Notes: generated from the sequence alone by a model not told the origin. 27,617 nt of DNA from Bacillota bacterium (GCA_021799325.1 JAJZAS010000001.1:1-27617); one strand, 5' to 3'. Positions 1 to 8,318 are shown, counted from the first letter of the stretch. A program made the numbers and translations.

Positions 1-536
1 GGGTTGTCGATCCGATCGATGGCACGCTCAACTTTATTCGAGGGATTCCTTTTTGCGCGGTGTCAATTGGCCTCATGTATGAGGGAAAAGCAGTGATTGG
101 CGTGATTTATGATCCGATGCGCGATGAAATGTTTTCGGGAATTGCAGGAAAAGAGGCTACGGCAAACGGTCATTCTATGCGAGTGTCAGGTGTCGATGAT
201 GTGTTTGCTGCGGTGCTCGCAAGCGGTTTTCCCACCGGCGATTTTCGCGGCAAAAATGCCGAACAGATTCGCCGGTTCGGGTTTCACGCGCGCAATGTCC
301 GGGCCATGGGTTCAGCAGCATTGCATATGGCCTATGTGGCTGCGGGACGACTGGATGGCTTCTGGGAAAACGACCTGAATGCCTGGGATTTACTAGCCGG
401 GGCAGTGCTGGTTCAAACTGCCGGAGGCATGGTGACTGATGAGGATGGAAATGACTATGCACTCTCCACTCGTCACGTAGTAGCGACCAATGGCAAGATT
501 CATCGGCAAATTTTGGCGGATCTCCAAGTAGATTAG
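1..536 (+). CDS. Inositol monophosphatase family protein, 5' partial
   Basis: The gene is cut by the window start; the reading frame begins at base 3 and ends with TAG at 534-536. The first visible residues are VVDPIDGTLNF, the metal-binding motif 1 of the IMPase/FBPase superfamily (two Asp ligands and a Thr). The second signature, WDLLAGAVLVQTAGG, lies near residue 125 of the visible part and supplies the third Asp. Members remove phosphate from inositol phosphates, fructose bisphosphate, 3'-phosphoadenosine compounds or NADP, using Mg2+. Sequence alone does not give the substrate. The stop is 10 bases before the HAD phosphatase start, and NAPRTase follows, so all three are probably co-transcribed. 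Roughly the N-terminal third is missing. Confidence 0.9.
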   Translation, partial: VVDPIDGTLNFIRGIPFCAVSIGLMYEGKAVIGVIYDPMRDEMFSGIAGKEATANGHSMRVSGVDDVFAAVLASGFPTGDFRGKNAEQIRRFGFHARNVRAMGSAALHMAYVAAGRLDGFWENDLNAWDLLAGAVLVQTAGGMVTDEDGNDYALSTRHVVATNGKIHRQILADLQVD

Positions 537-546
537 GAGTGGGACG

Positions 547-1371
547 ATGCAAGGTGTTGTGATGTGCGACCTTGACGGAACGATTTATTTTGCGGAACGA
601 GGGTTTGCCCCTGGATTGATGGAGACTTTTCAAATGATCAATAGCCTAGGCGTGATCACTACCATCAACACGGCAAGACATGCGCGAACCGGTAGAGTAC
701 TTGCCGCTACGCTTGGATTGAAACACCCCTATGCCTGCCTCACAGGTGGGGTGATATTCCAACCACCAATGTGGGAAGAAGATGACTTGGATATCCCCTC
801 CTTTCCTCAAACGAATGAAATATTACAAGGGTTTCGGATGAGAAAAAAATTGGTGACAGACGTCCTTCAAATGGCAGAGACGATGGGAATGGGCGGTCGG
901 GTATTTTACGATCGTGATGTATACTTGTACGGGAAGCAGGAGCTTTACGTCAGGTGGCCGGAAGATCTGGAGTATCAAACGCTTGATCAGGTAGCAGATG
1001 GGGCGCTGCAAATGTTTATTACCGGTTATAATCATGAGCTTGGCGATAAGTTTGCGGAAATTTTACGAACAAGGACCGATGAGTGCAGCTACTATTTGTT
1101 TCATCAACAGGACGGGTTTGAAATTGCAGTTAACCCCAAAGGGGTAACGAAGGCTAAATTGATTGATTTTTATATGGATACCATGAAAATTCCTAGGGAT
1201 GCCATTATGGCAGTCGGCGATAGTCCCGGCGATGCTCCTATGATTGAAAAAGCAGGAATTGGTGTGGCAACGGCGCTTGCTCCTAAGGAAGTGAAAGAAG
1301 TGGCGGATGTAGTGCTAGATACGCCGTCACTCGATGCGGTGCCTAAGTTTCTAAAGCATTACTATGGCTAA
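547..1371 (+). CDS. HAD superfamily (Cof-like, class IIB) phosphatase
   Basis: A 274-residue cytoplasmic hydrolase. Motif I is CDLDGT, with nucleophile Asp8 and acid/base Asp10. Motif II is the Thr in NTARH (about residue 42), motif III the Lys in NPKG (about 198), and motif IV is GDSPGD (224-229), a variant of the usual GDxxND. The long segment between motifs II and III is the C2-type cap, typical of Cof/YidA sugar-phosphate or nucleotide phosphatases. The ATG is preceded by TAGGAG, which overlaps the stop of the upstream IMPase gene. The gene lies between an IMPase and NAPRTase. A role in phosphate removal within nucleotide or NAD metabolism is inference; the substrate is unknown. Confidence 0.88.
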   Translation: MQGVVMCDLDGTIYFAERGFAPGLMETFQMINSLGVITTINTARHARTGRVLAATLGLKHPYACLTGGVIFQPPMWEEDDLDIPSFPQTNEILQGFRMRKKLVTDVLQMAETMGMGGRVFYDRDVYLYGKQELYVRWPEDLEYQTLDQVADGALQMFITGYNHELGDKFAEILRTRTDECSYYLFHQQDGFEIAVNPKGVTKAKLIDFYMDTMKIPRDAIMAVGDSPGDAPMIEKAGIGVATALAPKEVKEVADVVLDTPSLDAVPKFLKHYYG

Positions 1372-1395
1372 TTGGTACTAAAAGGGGATGAACCA

Positions 1396-2904
1396 ATGAG
1401 TACGGACACAATTGACTTGCGGATGCAACAGCTTCGTCAACTTCCTATCTATCAAGGTAGACAAGAGGCTCTATTAACTGACTTATACCAGTTGACAATG
1501 ATGTATGGCTATTATCAATCAGGGAACATGAATAAAGAAGTGGTGTTTGATGTATTTTACCGCAGCAATCCTTGCGATAACGGTTATGTGATCGTTGCCG
1601 GTTTGGAGCAGGCGGCAGTGTACCTGAACAACCTGCGTTTTCACGAAAATGAGCTGCAATATTTGAAGTCTACTGGGATGTTTGATCAGGGATTCTTGGA
1701 TGAACTGGCGAAGTTTCGATTTACGGGGAGTTTGTATGCCATCCCCGAAGGGACTGTGGTGTTTCCCCAAGAACCAATCATGAGGATCGAAGGGCGACTC
1801 TTTGAATTGCAATTGATCGAGTCGGCGCTGCTCAGTTTCGTGAACCATCAAAGCCTGATTGCGACAAAAGCGGCCCGAATCGTCTCTGCTGCGAAGGGAC
1901 AAGCCTTCGAAGATGCGGCACCAGTCAGCGAATTTGGTCTTCGCCGCGCACAAAATGCGGATGCCGCCGTTTTTGGGGCGAGAGCGGCTTATATCGCGGG
2001 GTGTTCCAGCACTAGCAATGTGGCGGCAGGATTTAATTTTGGTATCCCGGTATCTGGTACGCAGGCGCATAGCTGGATCCAGAGTTTTTCATCAGAACTG
2101 GAGGCGTTTCGCACTTATGCCGATGCCTACCCAAACAACGTGGTGCTCCTTGTAGATACTTATGATGTACTACGATCAGGAATCCCCAATGCCATCACTG
2201 TTGGCAGGGAACTACGTGAGCGCGGTCATGACCTCCTTGCGGTTCGGATTGATTCCGGCGATTTGGCCTATCTCTCAAAGGAAGCCAGAATGCGCCTGGA
2301 TCGCGCTGGCTTTACCAATACCAAGATCATTGTATCCGATGACCTAGACGAAGATACAATTCGGGACTTGTTGCTACAAGGGGCAAAAATTGATGGATGG
2401 GGCGTGGGAACTGCTCTGATTACATCAAAGGGCTGCCCATCGCTTGGCGGCGTTTATAAGCTGGCAGCGGAAAAGCTTGCTGACGGCTCATTTTTGCCGC
2501 GCATTAAAATCTCTGAGAATCCGTTGAAAGTGACTAATCCTGGACGAAAAAAAGTGGTGCGGCTTTACGTGGACGGCATTGCAAGTGCTGATCTAATCAT
2601 GCTAGAAGACGAAGTCATACCATCCGGAGAGCCTGTTTTGCTGTTTGATCCTGTACATACGTATAAGCAAAAAACATTGACCAAGTACCATGCAAAAGAG
2701 TTGCTGGTCCCCATTATGAAAAATGGTCATCTGGTGTACCTGTTGCCAACACTGTCAGAAATTCAACAACACGCCAGACAGGAGTTGCAATCCATTTCCC
2801 GCGAAACGCTGCGCCCCAAAAATCCACACGTCTATCATGTGGATTTAAGCAGAAAACTTTGGGAACTAAAGCGAAATTTGGTGGAAACTATACGCGTCCA
2901 TTAA
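1396..2904 (+). CDS. pncB: Nicotinate phosphoribosyltransferase
   Basis: This 502-residue protein catalyses nicotinate + PRPP + ATP to nicotinate mononucleotide, the entry step of the Preiss-Handler NAD salvage pathway (EC 6.3.4.21). Family signatures are visible: LLTDLYQLTMMYGYY near the N-terminus, SFVNHQSLIATKAARI, EFGLRRAQ, GTQAHSW (the His near 225 matches the phosphorylated His of the family), RIDSGDLAYLS and GWGVGTALITS. The length suits the Firmicute type. An in-frame TTG 24 bases upstream exists, but ATG 1396 is chosen because AAAGGGGA sits 7 bases before it. The gene is 24 bases after the HAD gene. Its stop overlaps the stop of the convergent gene on the minus strand. Confidence 0.95.
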   Translation: MSTDTIDLRMQQLRQLPIYQGRQEALLTDLYQLTMMYGYYQSGNMNKEVVFDVFYRSNPCDNGYVIVAGLEQAAVYLNNLRFHENELQYLKSTGMFDQGFLDELAKFRFTGSLYAIPEGTVVFPQEPIMRIEGRLFELQLIESALLSFVNHQSLIATKAARIVSAAKGQAFEDAAPVSEFGLRRAQNADAAVFGARAAYIAGCSSTSNVAAGFNFGIPVSGTQAHSWIQSFSSELEAFRTYADAYPNNVVLLVDTYDVLRSGIPNAITVGRELRERGHDLLAVRIDSGDLAYLSKEARMRLDRAGFTNTKIIVSDDLDEDTIRDLLLQGAKIDGWGVGTALITSKGCPSLGGVYKLAAEKLADGSFLPRIKISENPLKVTNPGRKKVVRLYVDGIASADLIMLEDEVIPSGEPVLLFDPVHTYKQKTLTKYHAKELLVPIMKNGHLVYLLPTLSEIQQHARQELQSISRETLRPKNPHVYHVDLSRKLWELKRNLVETIRVH

Positions 2905-3869
2905 GCGTGCCCACCGCTTTGTAAAAACTGGCTGACGATCTTTGCGGCTTGTGCTTCTACCTGGGAAGCGCCAGCTTGTGTGGTGCCACTGCTGCAAATG
3001 CTTAGTGCAATGGGGTGCTTAGGGTACATCACAATCGCCGCATCGTGGTATTCTTTGGGCCAATTGGCGGGAATTTGGGCCACACTGATGCCGGGGGCAA
3101 ATCCGTTTGCGATTCTGCCCTGATTTTGATTGCCCTCGAGTAATCCGATGAGGGGCAATACGGTTTGCGGGTGGGCCTGATACATATGATATAGATAGTT
3201 CATTTCAATACTTAGGTCTTTTGGTGTGGTGTCGTATGGCGGAGCAAAGGGCGTTGTAACCCCCATTGCTTTGACAAAACTGTTGATTGGACCGCTACCT
3301 AGCTGTCGCATCAACATATTGCGGGCGACGATGTCCTGTTGCGCAATACTGGCATGTGCAAGCTGAATCACGGTAAAAGAAGTCCCAAATGGCATGCCGG
3401 CGATGAAGCCGGACCCTGCCTCTTTGTCGACAGGCTCATAATGCACCAGCGTACCTGGGCTCAGACGATGGTTGGCGATATCACTGTAAAGGGTGATGAG
3501 TACAGGCAGTGTCGATTCATTGGCTGCGGTGAAAAGTTGGGTATCGTTCCAGCCAAAATGAGCGCCAGTGGACATGTCAATTCCGTACACGCCGTAAGTT
3601 CCATTTTGCCTTCCAAGAAATGTTTGTAATTGCTTGGACAGTGACTGGTAAGCAGCTTGAGAATAAGGTAGCGGCGTCGCTTTTTGTGTGATTTGCCTGA
3701 TATCTGCTTCGACAAAGCGAACCAATTGCGGAATTCCGCTACGGATAAACCAGGCTACGGCATAGCCAAGCCCTAGGGCAACCAGCAAGACGAACGCCAA
3801 TCTCCCCCATTTAATCCTTTTCCTTCTCTTTTTGGCGAGCGAGGCTGGTTTCTTGGTTCGGCTTGCCAT
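2901..3869 (-). CDS. Membrane-anchored class A beta-lactamase-fold protein, catalytic motifs lost
   Basis: A 322-residue protein with a very basic cytoplasmic tail (about 1-23), one transmembrane helix (about 24-42), then an extracytoplasmic domain resembling the Firmicute 'serine hydrolase' (beta-lactamase2) family. Supporting landmarks are FTAANESTLPVLITL (111-126), GTSFTVIQLAHASI (162-175) and HDAAIVMYPKHPIAL (275-289). The SxxK motif reads NEST (117-120), the SDN motif reads QDI (178-180) and the KTG position reads IPA (266-268), so the usual Ser, Lys and KTG are absent. It is therefore probably a non-catalytic binding or structural protein. ATG 3869 has only a weak ribosome binding site. 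The frame stays open about 23 codons further upstream and is also Lys-rich, but has no standard start there. Confidence 0.8.
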   Translation of the reverse strand: MASRTKKPASLAKKRRKRIKWGRLAFVLLVALGLGYAVAWFIRSGIPQLVRFVEADIRQITQKATPLPYSQAAYQSLSKQLQTFLGRQNGTYGVYGIDMSTGAHFGWNDTQLFTAANESTLPVLITLYSDIANHRLSPGTLVHYEPVDKEAGSGFIAGMPFGTSFTVIQLAHASIAQQDIVARNMLMRQLGSGPINSFVKAMGVTTPFAPPYDTTPKDLSIEMNYLYHMYQAHPQTVLPLIGLLEGNQNQGRIANGFAPGISVAQIPANWPKEYHDAAIVMYPKHPIALSICSSGTTQAGASQVEAQAAKIVSQFLQSGGHA

Positions 3870-4090
3870 CTGTCCACTCGGTTTTTTGCGCGTATTTTTA
3901 CGAGCAGTCTTTTTCGGCTTTTTCGTTATTTTCTTTTATTTTGAAGGAGTTTTTGGACTGTACATTTTTTATCATCCATTCTATAGTAAATGGAGTTATA
4001 TTATTATTAGTTCTTTAATTAAATCTATCATATGCGGCGAAGAAAGAAATCTCTTTTAGAGGTGGAAATTAAAATTTTGGAGGGATAGCA
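3870..4090. other. Divergent intergenic region, AT-rich
   Basis: These 221 bases separate the minus-strand beta-lactamase-fold gene from the response regulator and should hold promoters for both. The section 3960-4060 is strongly AT-rich. A possible plus-strand promoter is listed separately. The response-regulator ribosome binding site is GGAGGG at 4079-4084. Open frames crossing this region look like chance translations of T-rich DNA. I see no RNA gene or strong hairpin. Confidence 0.6.
3959..3987 (+). promoter_or_regulatory. Possible sigma-A-type promoter for the two-component operon
   Basis: TGTACA (3959-3964, 4 of 6 to the -35 consensus) is followed after 17 bases by TATAGT (3982-3987, 5 of 6 to the -10). 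It lies about 100 bases before the response-regulator start in AT-rich DNA, where chance matches are common, so support is modest. Confidence 0.3.
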
Positions 4091-4852
4091 ATGAATGATA
4101 CACGGATGATCGTTCCCACAAGGACACCTGGAAAAGCGGATGCTGATGCTCGGCACCATGCTTACATGGCAGGGAATGCGCGTGCCGGAAGGATTATGGT
4201 GGTGGATGATGAACAGGGCATTCGCGACTTTTTGCTTTTTGGACTGCGGGATGAAGGCTATGACGTGTTAACAGTTAAAGATGGCGAAGAGGCACTGAAT
4301 GCGCTCGATCAATTCAAGCCACACGTGGTGTTGCTAGATATCATGCTACCTGGCATGGACGGATTTGAAGTGTGCCGGTTGATGAAAGAAAGAGTTCGCG
4401 TTTCAATCATTATGTTAACAGCGAAAGACGATGTCGAGGAAAGAGTAAAGGGACTTGCCATGGGCGCAGATGATTATGTCGTCAAACCGTTCGCTTTTGC
4501 CGAACTGAAAGCTCGTATTGAAGCCCGGTTCCGCACACAGTTTCCAGAACTCTCCGATGTGCAGAGAATTGGTAAATTTGAAATCGACAAAGCGCAAAAG
4601 TTGATCCGATACGAAGGGAATGCCTTGTCGCTCTCCAAAACCGAGTATGCTCTTCTCGAACTCTTGCTCGAATCGCCGGGAGTGGCACTGACAAGAGAAC
4701 AAATTTTGAATCATGTATGGGGCGACAACTTCTCAGGAGAGGACAATATTCTTGAAGTGTACATCCGCTATTTGCGGCATAAACTCAACGACTCAAAGCG
4801 GCAATTGATTCGTACGGTACGGGGAGTCGGCTATCGTGTGGATATTCAGTAG
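4091..4852 (+). CDS. OmpR/PhoB-family response regulator
   Basis: A 253-residue DNA-binding regulator. The receiver domain starts near residue 34 (RIMVVDDE), with acidic Asp39/Asp40, phospho-acceptor Asp83 in LLDIMLPGMDG, switch Thr110 and Lys132 in KPF. The C-terminal winged helix (about 160-253) carries LSKTEYALLELLL and ends RTVRGVGYRV, typical of OmpR/PhoB. GGAGGG 6 bases upstream supports ATG 4091. That start gives an unusual 33-residue N-terminal extension before the receiver. It is followed by its histidine kinase with a 17-base overlap, so the two are a translationally coupled pair. Target genes cannot be told from sequence. Confidence 0.93.
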   Translation: MNDTRMIVPTRTPGKADADARHHAYMAGNARAGRIMVVDDEQGIRDFLLFGLRDEGYDVLTVKDGEEALNALDQFKPHVVLLDIMLPGMDGFEVCRLMKERVRVSIIMLTAKDDVEERVKGLAMGADDYVVKPFAFAELKARIEARFRTQFPELSDVQRIGKFEIDKAQKLIRYEGNALSLSKTEYALLELLLESPGVALTREQILNHVWGDNFSGEDNILEVYIRYLRHKLNDSKRQLIRTVRGVGYRVDIQ

Positions 4853-6380
4853 AGCGCGGAAACAGGGTCCCGCGACTTTACTGAGCGAGCTCTACAGCAG
4901 ATACATGGTCATCATTACTCTGCTCATTGTGCTGCTGGGGCTCGCCCAGTTTCAATCGATTCATGAAGGGTTGTATACGACAGGCGCTAATAGCCTCAAT
5001 TTTGCCATCAATGATGCGTTATCGGAGCCTTTTGTGGTGCAACAGGTGAAAGATGGCCAGTTTATTTCACTGGCGCCAAGACTGATTAATTTGCTGGCAA
5101 TACGCGGCATTAATGTGAGGATTCTGGGCCCCAACCGTCAAGTGCTCGGAGAACGAACGTCAAAATACGACCCCACCAGATTGGTTCCTTTTGTTTCTAA
5201 CGAGGAATTTAACAGCAAATCAAAAGTAATTTCCATTCCACTCAAATATAACGTCCAAACCTATACCACAGAGTCCAACAATCAAGTGGTGTTGTTTGCA
5301 CGTATTGGTGCAGACCCCATCCAAGGCTATATTGAAATCGGTTATGACCAGTCCCTCTATAATTCCGTTTTATACCAACAAGTATTAAATTTCCTGCTGA
5401 TTAGTATTGTGGTGATCCTGCTTGCCATCGCGGTAATTATCCCTGTGGTGCGAGCACCTTTGTTGCCACTGCATCATTTGATCAATACAGCCACGCGGAT
5501 CAAGTCAGGCGCCTTTCAGGAACGACTTCCGGTCATGGGCCCAAAAGAGACTGTCCGATTGGCGGAAGTGATCAACGATACCCTTGATGAACTGGCCAAA
5601 GCGGTTCAGCGGGAACAGACGGCAACGGTGAGAATGAAGCAATTCGTCTCTGATGCATCGCACGAACTTCGCACCCCGCTTACCGCGGTAAGGGGGTTCA
5701 CTGATGTCTTGTTGCGCCGCATTGAATATTATTACAGAACGTTTGCCGTTTTTAAGGAAAGCGATGATGAATATGGTGAACATGAAGAGGAAATGCAAGG
5801 CATCATGCTTCCTCTGGAACAATTTGAAGACACTAGAAAGGCACTAACCGCTATGCAACGGGAGACGGCACGACTCGAAGGATTGGTCAAGGATCTTTTG
5901 CAACTGGCCCGCCTTGATGGAGGTTTAAAGCCACAGCTGGAATCGATGGATCTGTCCAAACTCGTTGAGGAATTACGTCCACAATTTGAGATTATTGCAG
6001 GGAAAAGAAAAATGATTTACGACCTGCAAGCTGCGGTCACTTCTGCGGATCCAGCGATGGTGAAGCAGATCATTTACAACTTGGTGGCTAATGCCATTCA
6101 GTACACGGATGGAACTAGCGGGCAGATTATCGTAACTGTGTTGCCGATTCATAACAATAAGGCAAGACTGAGCGTCAAAGACAATGGTCCGGGTATTTCT
6201 GAGGAACAGATGGCGAAAATTTTCGACCGTTTTTTCCGTGCCTCTGTGGCAAGAGAGCGCGCTCCTGGCGGGGCGGGGTTAGGACTCTCCATTGTGTCGG
6301 AAATCGTACGTCTACACGATGGCGAGATTAAAGTATTCAGCAAACTTGGATATGGAACCGAAATGCGAGTTGACTTGTGA
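4836..6380 (+). CDS. Sensor histidine kinase with acidic insertion in the DHp domain
   Basis: A 514-residue membrane kinase, cognate to the preceding regulator. Layout: TM1 about 24-40, extracytoplasmic sensor about 41-184, TM2 about 185-205, HAMP about 206-258, HisKA H-box SHELRTPL with phospho-acceptor His276, N-box IIYNLVANAIQYT (412-424), G1 DNGPG (449-453), F-box IFDRFF and G2 GGAGLGLS (478-485). Between the H-box helix and the second DHp helix (LVKDLLQLARLD) lies an acidic stretch at about 305-332, making the region longer than usual. The GTG start at 4836 overlaps the regulator and is preceded by GGGGAG at 4821-4826. The sensed signal is unknown. Confidence 0.93.
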   Translation: MWIFSRARKQGPATLLSELYSRYMVIITLLIVLLGLAQFQSIHEGLYTTGANSLNFAINDALSEPFVVQQVKDGQFISLAPRLINLLAIRGINVRILGPNRQVLGERTSKYDPTRLVPFVSNEEFNSKSKVISIPLKYNVQTYTTESNNQVVLFARIGADPIQGYIEIGYDQSLYNSVLYQQVLNFLLISIVVILLAIAVIIPVVRAPLLPLHHLINTATRIKSGAFQERLPVMGPKETVRLAEVINDTLDELAKAVQREQTATVRMKQFVSDASHELRTPLTAVRGFTDVLLRRIEYYYRTFAVFKESDDEYGEHEEEMQGIMLPLEQFEDTRKALTAMQRETARLEGLVKDLLQLARLDGGLKPQLESMDLSKLVEELRPQFEIIAGKRKMIYDLQAAVTSADPAMVKQIIYNLVANAIQYTDGTSGQIIVTVLPIHNNKARLSVKDNGPGISEEQMAKIFDRFFRASVARERAPGGAGLGLSIVSEIVRLHDGEIKVFSKLGYGTEMRVDL

Positions 6381-6398
6381 GACTTGGGAGATGAAGTA

Positions 6399-7376
6399 AT
6401 GAAAGTGATTAAAATTGCGCCGAGAGGCTATTGTTATGGCGTAGTGGACGCGATGACGCTGGCGACTCAGGCAGCGAGTCAGCGGGATTTGCCAAGGCCC
6501 ATTTACATTCTCGGCATGATTGTTCATAACGCCTATGTTGTCGAGGCGTTTGATAAACTGGGCGTCAAAACGCTGGACGGTCCCAATCGGTTGGAGATAC
6601 TTGAGCACATCGACCGAGGCACCGTCATTTTTACTGCTCATGGCGTATCCCCTGAAGTGAGGTTGCGTGCTGAGCAACGAGGATTGCGCGTGATTGATGC
6701 CACCTGTCCTGATGTGACGAGAACGCATGACCTGATTGAGCGAAAAGTGGCGGAAGGGTACGATGTCGTCTACATTGGCAAACGGGGCCATCCAGAGCCG
6801 GAAGGCGCGGTAGGAGTGGCTCCTGAGCATGTGTTTTTGGTGGAAAAGCCTCTAGATGTCGATGAGCTGCCGGAAACATTGGGAAAGAGCAACCTGGAAG
6901 ATTCGTCCCGAAAGATTGTCATTACCAATCAAACGACGATGAGTCAATGGGATACCAGGGAATTGGTGGAGACGGTGCTTACGCGTTATCCGATGGCAGA
7001 GGTATACAACGAAATATGCAATGCTACGCAAATCAGGCAAAACGCGGTGGCTAGTCAGGCGAAAGACGCGGATGTGTGCATCGTGGTGGGAGATCCCAGA
7101 AGCAATAATTCAGGGCGGCTCGCTCAAGTGGCGACGGAAATCGCCGGTGTGCCCGCCTATCGCATTTCTGATGTGACGGAGATTAATAGGGATTGGTTGA
7201 ACGGTGCAACCGTGGTAGCAGTCACTTCAGGCGCTTCCACACCAACCGCGATCACGCGGGAAGTGATTAATTTTCTTGAAAAATTCGACCCTGATGACTC
7301 TGCTACTTGGGAAATCACGCACACAGTGGATTATAGGCACTTGTTGCCCACAACGAAGCTGCGCAGGGAAGAATGA
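6399..7376 (+). CDS. ispH: 4-hydroxy-3-methylbut-2-enyl diphosphate reductase (IspH/LytB)
   Basis: This 325-residue iron-sulfur enzyme makes IPP and DMAPP from HMBPP, the last step of the MEP isoprenoid pathway. The three cluster cysteines are visible: Cys12 in GYCYGV, Cys103 in DATCPDVTRTH and Cys207 in EICNATQIRQ. Other signatures are TAHGVSP, GHPEPEG, the catalytic-loop NQTTMSQ and VVGDPRSNNSGRL. ATG 6399 is chosen over an in-frame TTG at 6384 because GGGAG (6386-6390) is 8 bases before it. It follows the kinase stop by 18 bases, so it likely shares the two-component transcript. UppP, which recycles an isoprenoid carrier, is also in this window. Confidence 0.95.
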   Translation: MKVIKIAPRGYCYGVVDAMTLATQAASQRDLPRPIYILGMIVHNAYVVEAFDKLGVKTLDGPNRLEILEHIDRGTVIFTAHGVSPEVRLRAEQRGLRVIDATCPDVTRTHDLIERKVAEGYDVVYIGKRGHPEPEGAVGVAPEHVFLVEKPLDVDELPETLGKSNLEDSSRKIVITNQTTMSQWDTRELVETVLTRYPMAEVYNEICNATQIRQNAVASQAKDADVCIVVGDPRSNNSGRLAQVATEIAGVPAYRISDVTEINRDWLNGATVVAVTSGASTPTAITREVINFLEKFDPDDSATWEITHTVDYRHLLPTTKLRREE

Positions 7377-7400
7377 TTGTGAAGAAAAAGGTGAGAAACG

Positions 7401-8318
7401 ATGGAAGAGTTTCTGAGGAGTCTTTTTCTGTCTTTATCAAAAAACAAACGTGCGAATGAGTTGGCGAAGCAATATGGGCTGCGTTTTGGTGCCGATAAAT
7501 TTGTAGCGGGTGAGACGATTGAATCGGCGATGGCAAAGGTTCAGGAACTGTATCAACAGGGCATTGCGGTAACGCTTGATCACTTAGGGGAATTTGTATC
7601 CGACGAAAGAGAGGCGCGGGAATCGACCGAATATTGTCTCGATACGCTGGATGCTATTTTTGATCACAAGGTTAACGTCAATCTCTCAGTGAAATTAACG
7701 CAATTAGGGCTCGATATCGACCCTGGTCTTTGCAAAAATCACTTGAGGCAAATCCTTGAGCGAGCGAAAGAATACGATCTGTTTGTTCGCGTGGATATGG
7801 AGGATTTCGGGCATTTGGCGATTACGCTCGAAATTGTCGAGGACCTCCGTCACCATTTTCATAACGTGGGGACCGTTATTCAATCCTATCTTTACCGCTC
7901 GGAGGAAGACGCTCGTCATCTCGTGGGGCTGGGAATTCCTCTTCGCATCGTAAAAGGTGCCTATAAGGAACCGCGAGAGATTGCCTATCCGGACAAAACA
8001 GATGTAGACGAAAATTACAAAAAACTAGTGCAAATTAGTCTCGATACCAGTGATTATACGGCGATCGCCACTCACGATGAGAAAATCATCGAATGGGTGA
8101 AAAACTATGTACGGGAGGAAAACATAAGGGCGCAACGATATGAATTCCAAATGTTGTATGGCATTCGCGCCTCACTTCAGCACCAACTGGTGAAAGAAGG
8201 ATACCCTGTGCGAATTTACGTGCCGTTTGGGAACGACTGGTACGGATACTTTATGAGACGGTTGGCAGAAAGGCCTGCTAATGTGGCGTTTGTGGCCAGG
8301 GGAATTGCTAGAGGATAA
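7401..8318 (+). CDS. Proline dehydrogenase (monofunctional)
   Basis: A 305-residue FAD enzyme of the beta/alpha-barrel PRODH family. It oxidises L-proline to pyrroline-5-carboxylate, passing electrons to the respiratory chain. Motifs: NLSVKLTQLGLDID (94-107), RVDMED (130-135), IQSYLYR (160-166), RIVKGAYKEP (182-191), ATHD (223-226), YEFQMLYGIR (247-256) and the C-terminal YVPFGNDWYGYFMRRLAERPAN with substrate-binding Arg residues. The length matches the monofunctional Bacillus type, without a fused P5C dehydrogenase, and none is seen nearby. AAGGTGAG precedes ATG 7401. The gene begins 24 bases after ispH. Confidence 0.94.
   Translation: MEEFLRSLFLSLSKNKRANELAKQYGLRFGADKFVAGETIESAMAKVQELYQQGIAVTLDHLGEFVSDEREARESTEYCLDTLDAIFDHKVNVNLSVKLTQLGLDIDPGLCKNHLRQILERAKEYDLFVRVDMEDFGHLAITLEIVEDLRHHFHNVGTVIQSYLYRSEEDARHLVGLGIPLRIVKGAYKEPREIAYPDKTDVDENYKKLVQISLDTSDYTAIATHDEKIIEWVKNYVREENIRAQRYEFQMLYGIRASLQHQLVKEGYPVRIYVPFGNDWYGYFMRRLAERPANVAFVARGIARG

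Noticed and set aside
175..633. Minus-strand open frame of 152 codons over the IMPase and HAD genes
   Set aside because: It lies antisense to two well-supported genes, has low-complexity His/Pro/Arg-rich content, and shows no recognisable domain.
3832..4059. Plus-strand open frame of 75 codons with hydrophobic residues
   Set aside because: It overlaps the basic N-terminus of the minus-strand gene and T-rich intergenic DNA; the hydrophobicity is a by-product of T-rich codons and there is no ribosome binding site.
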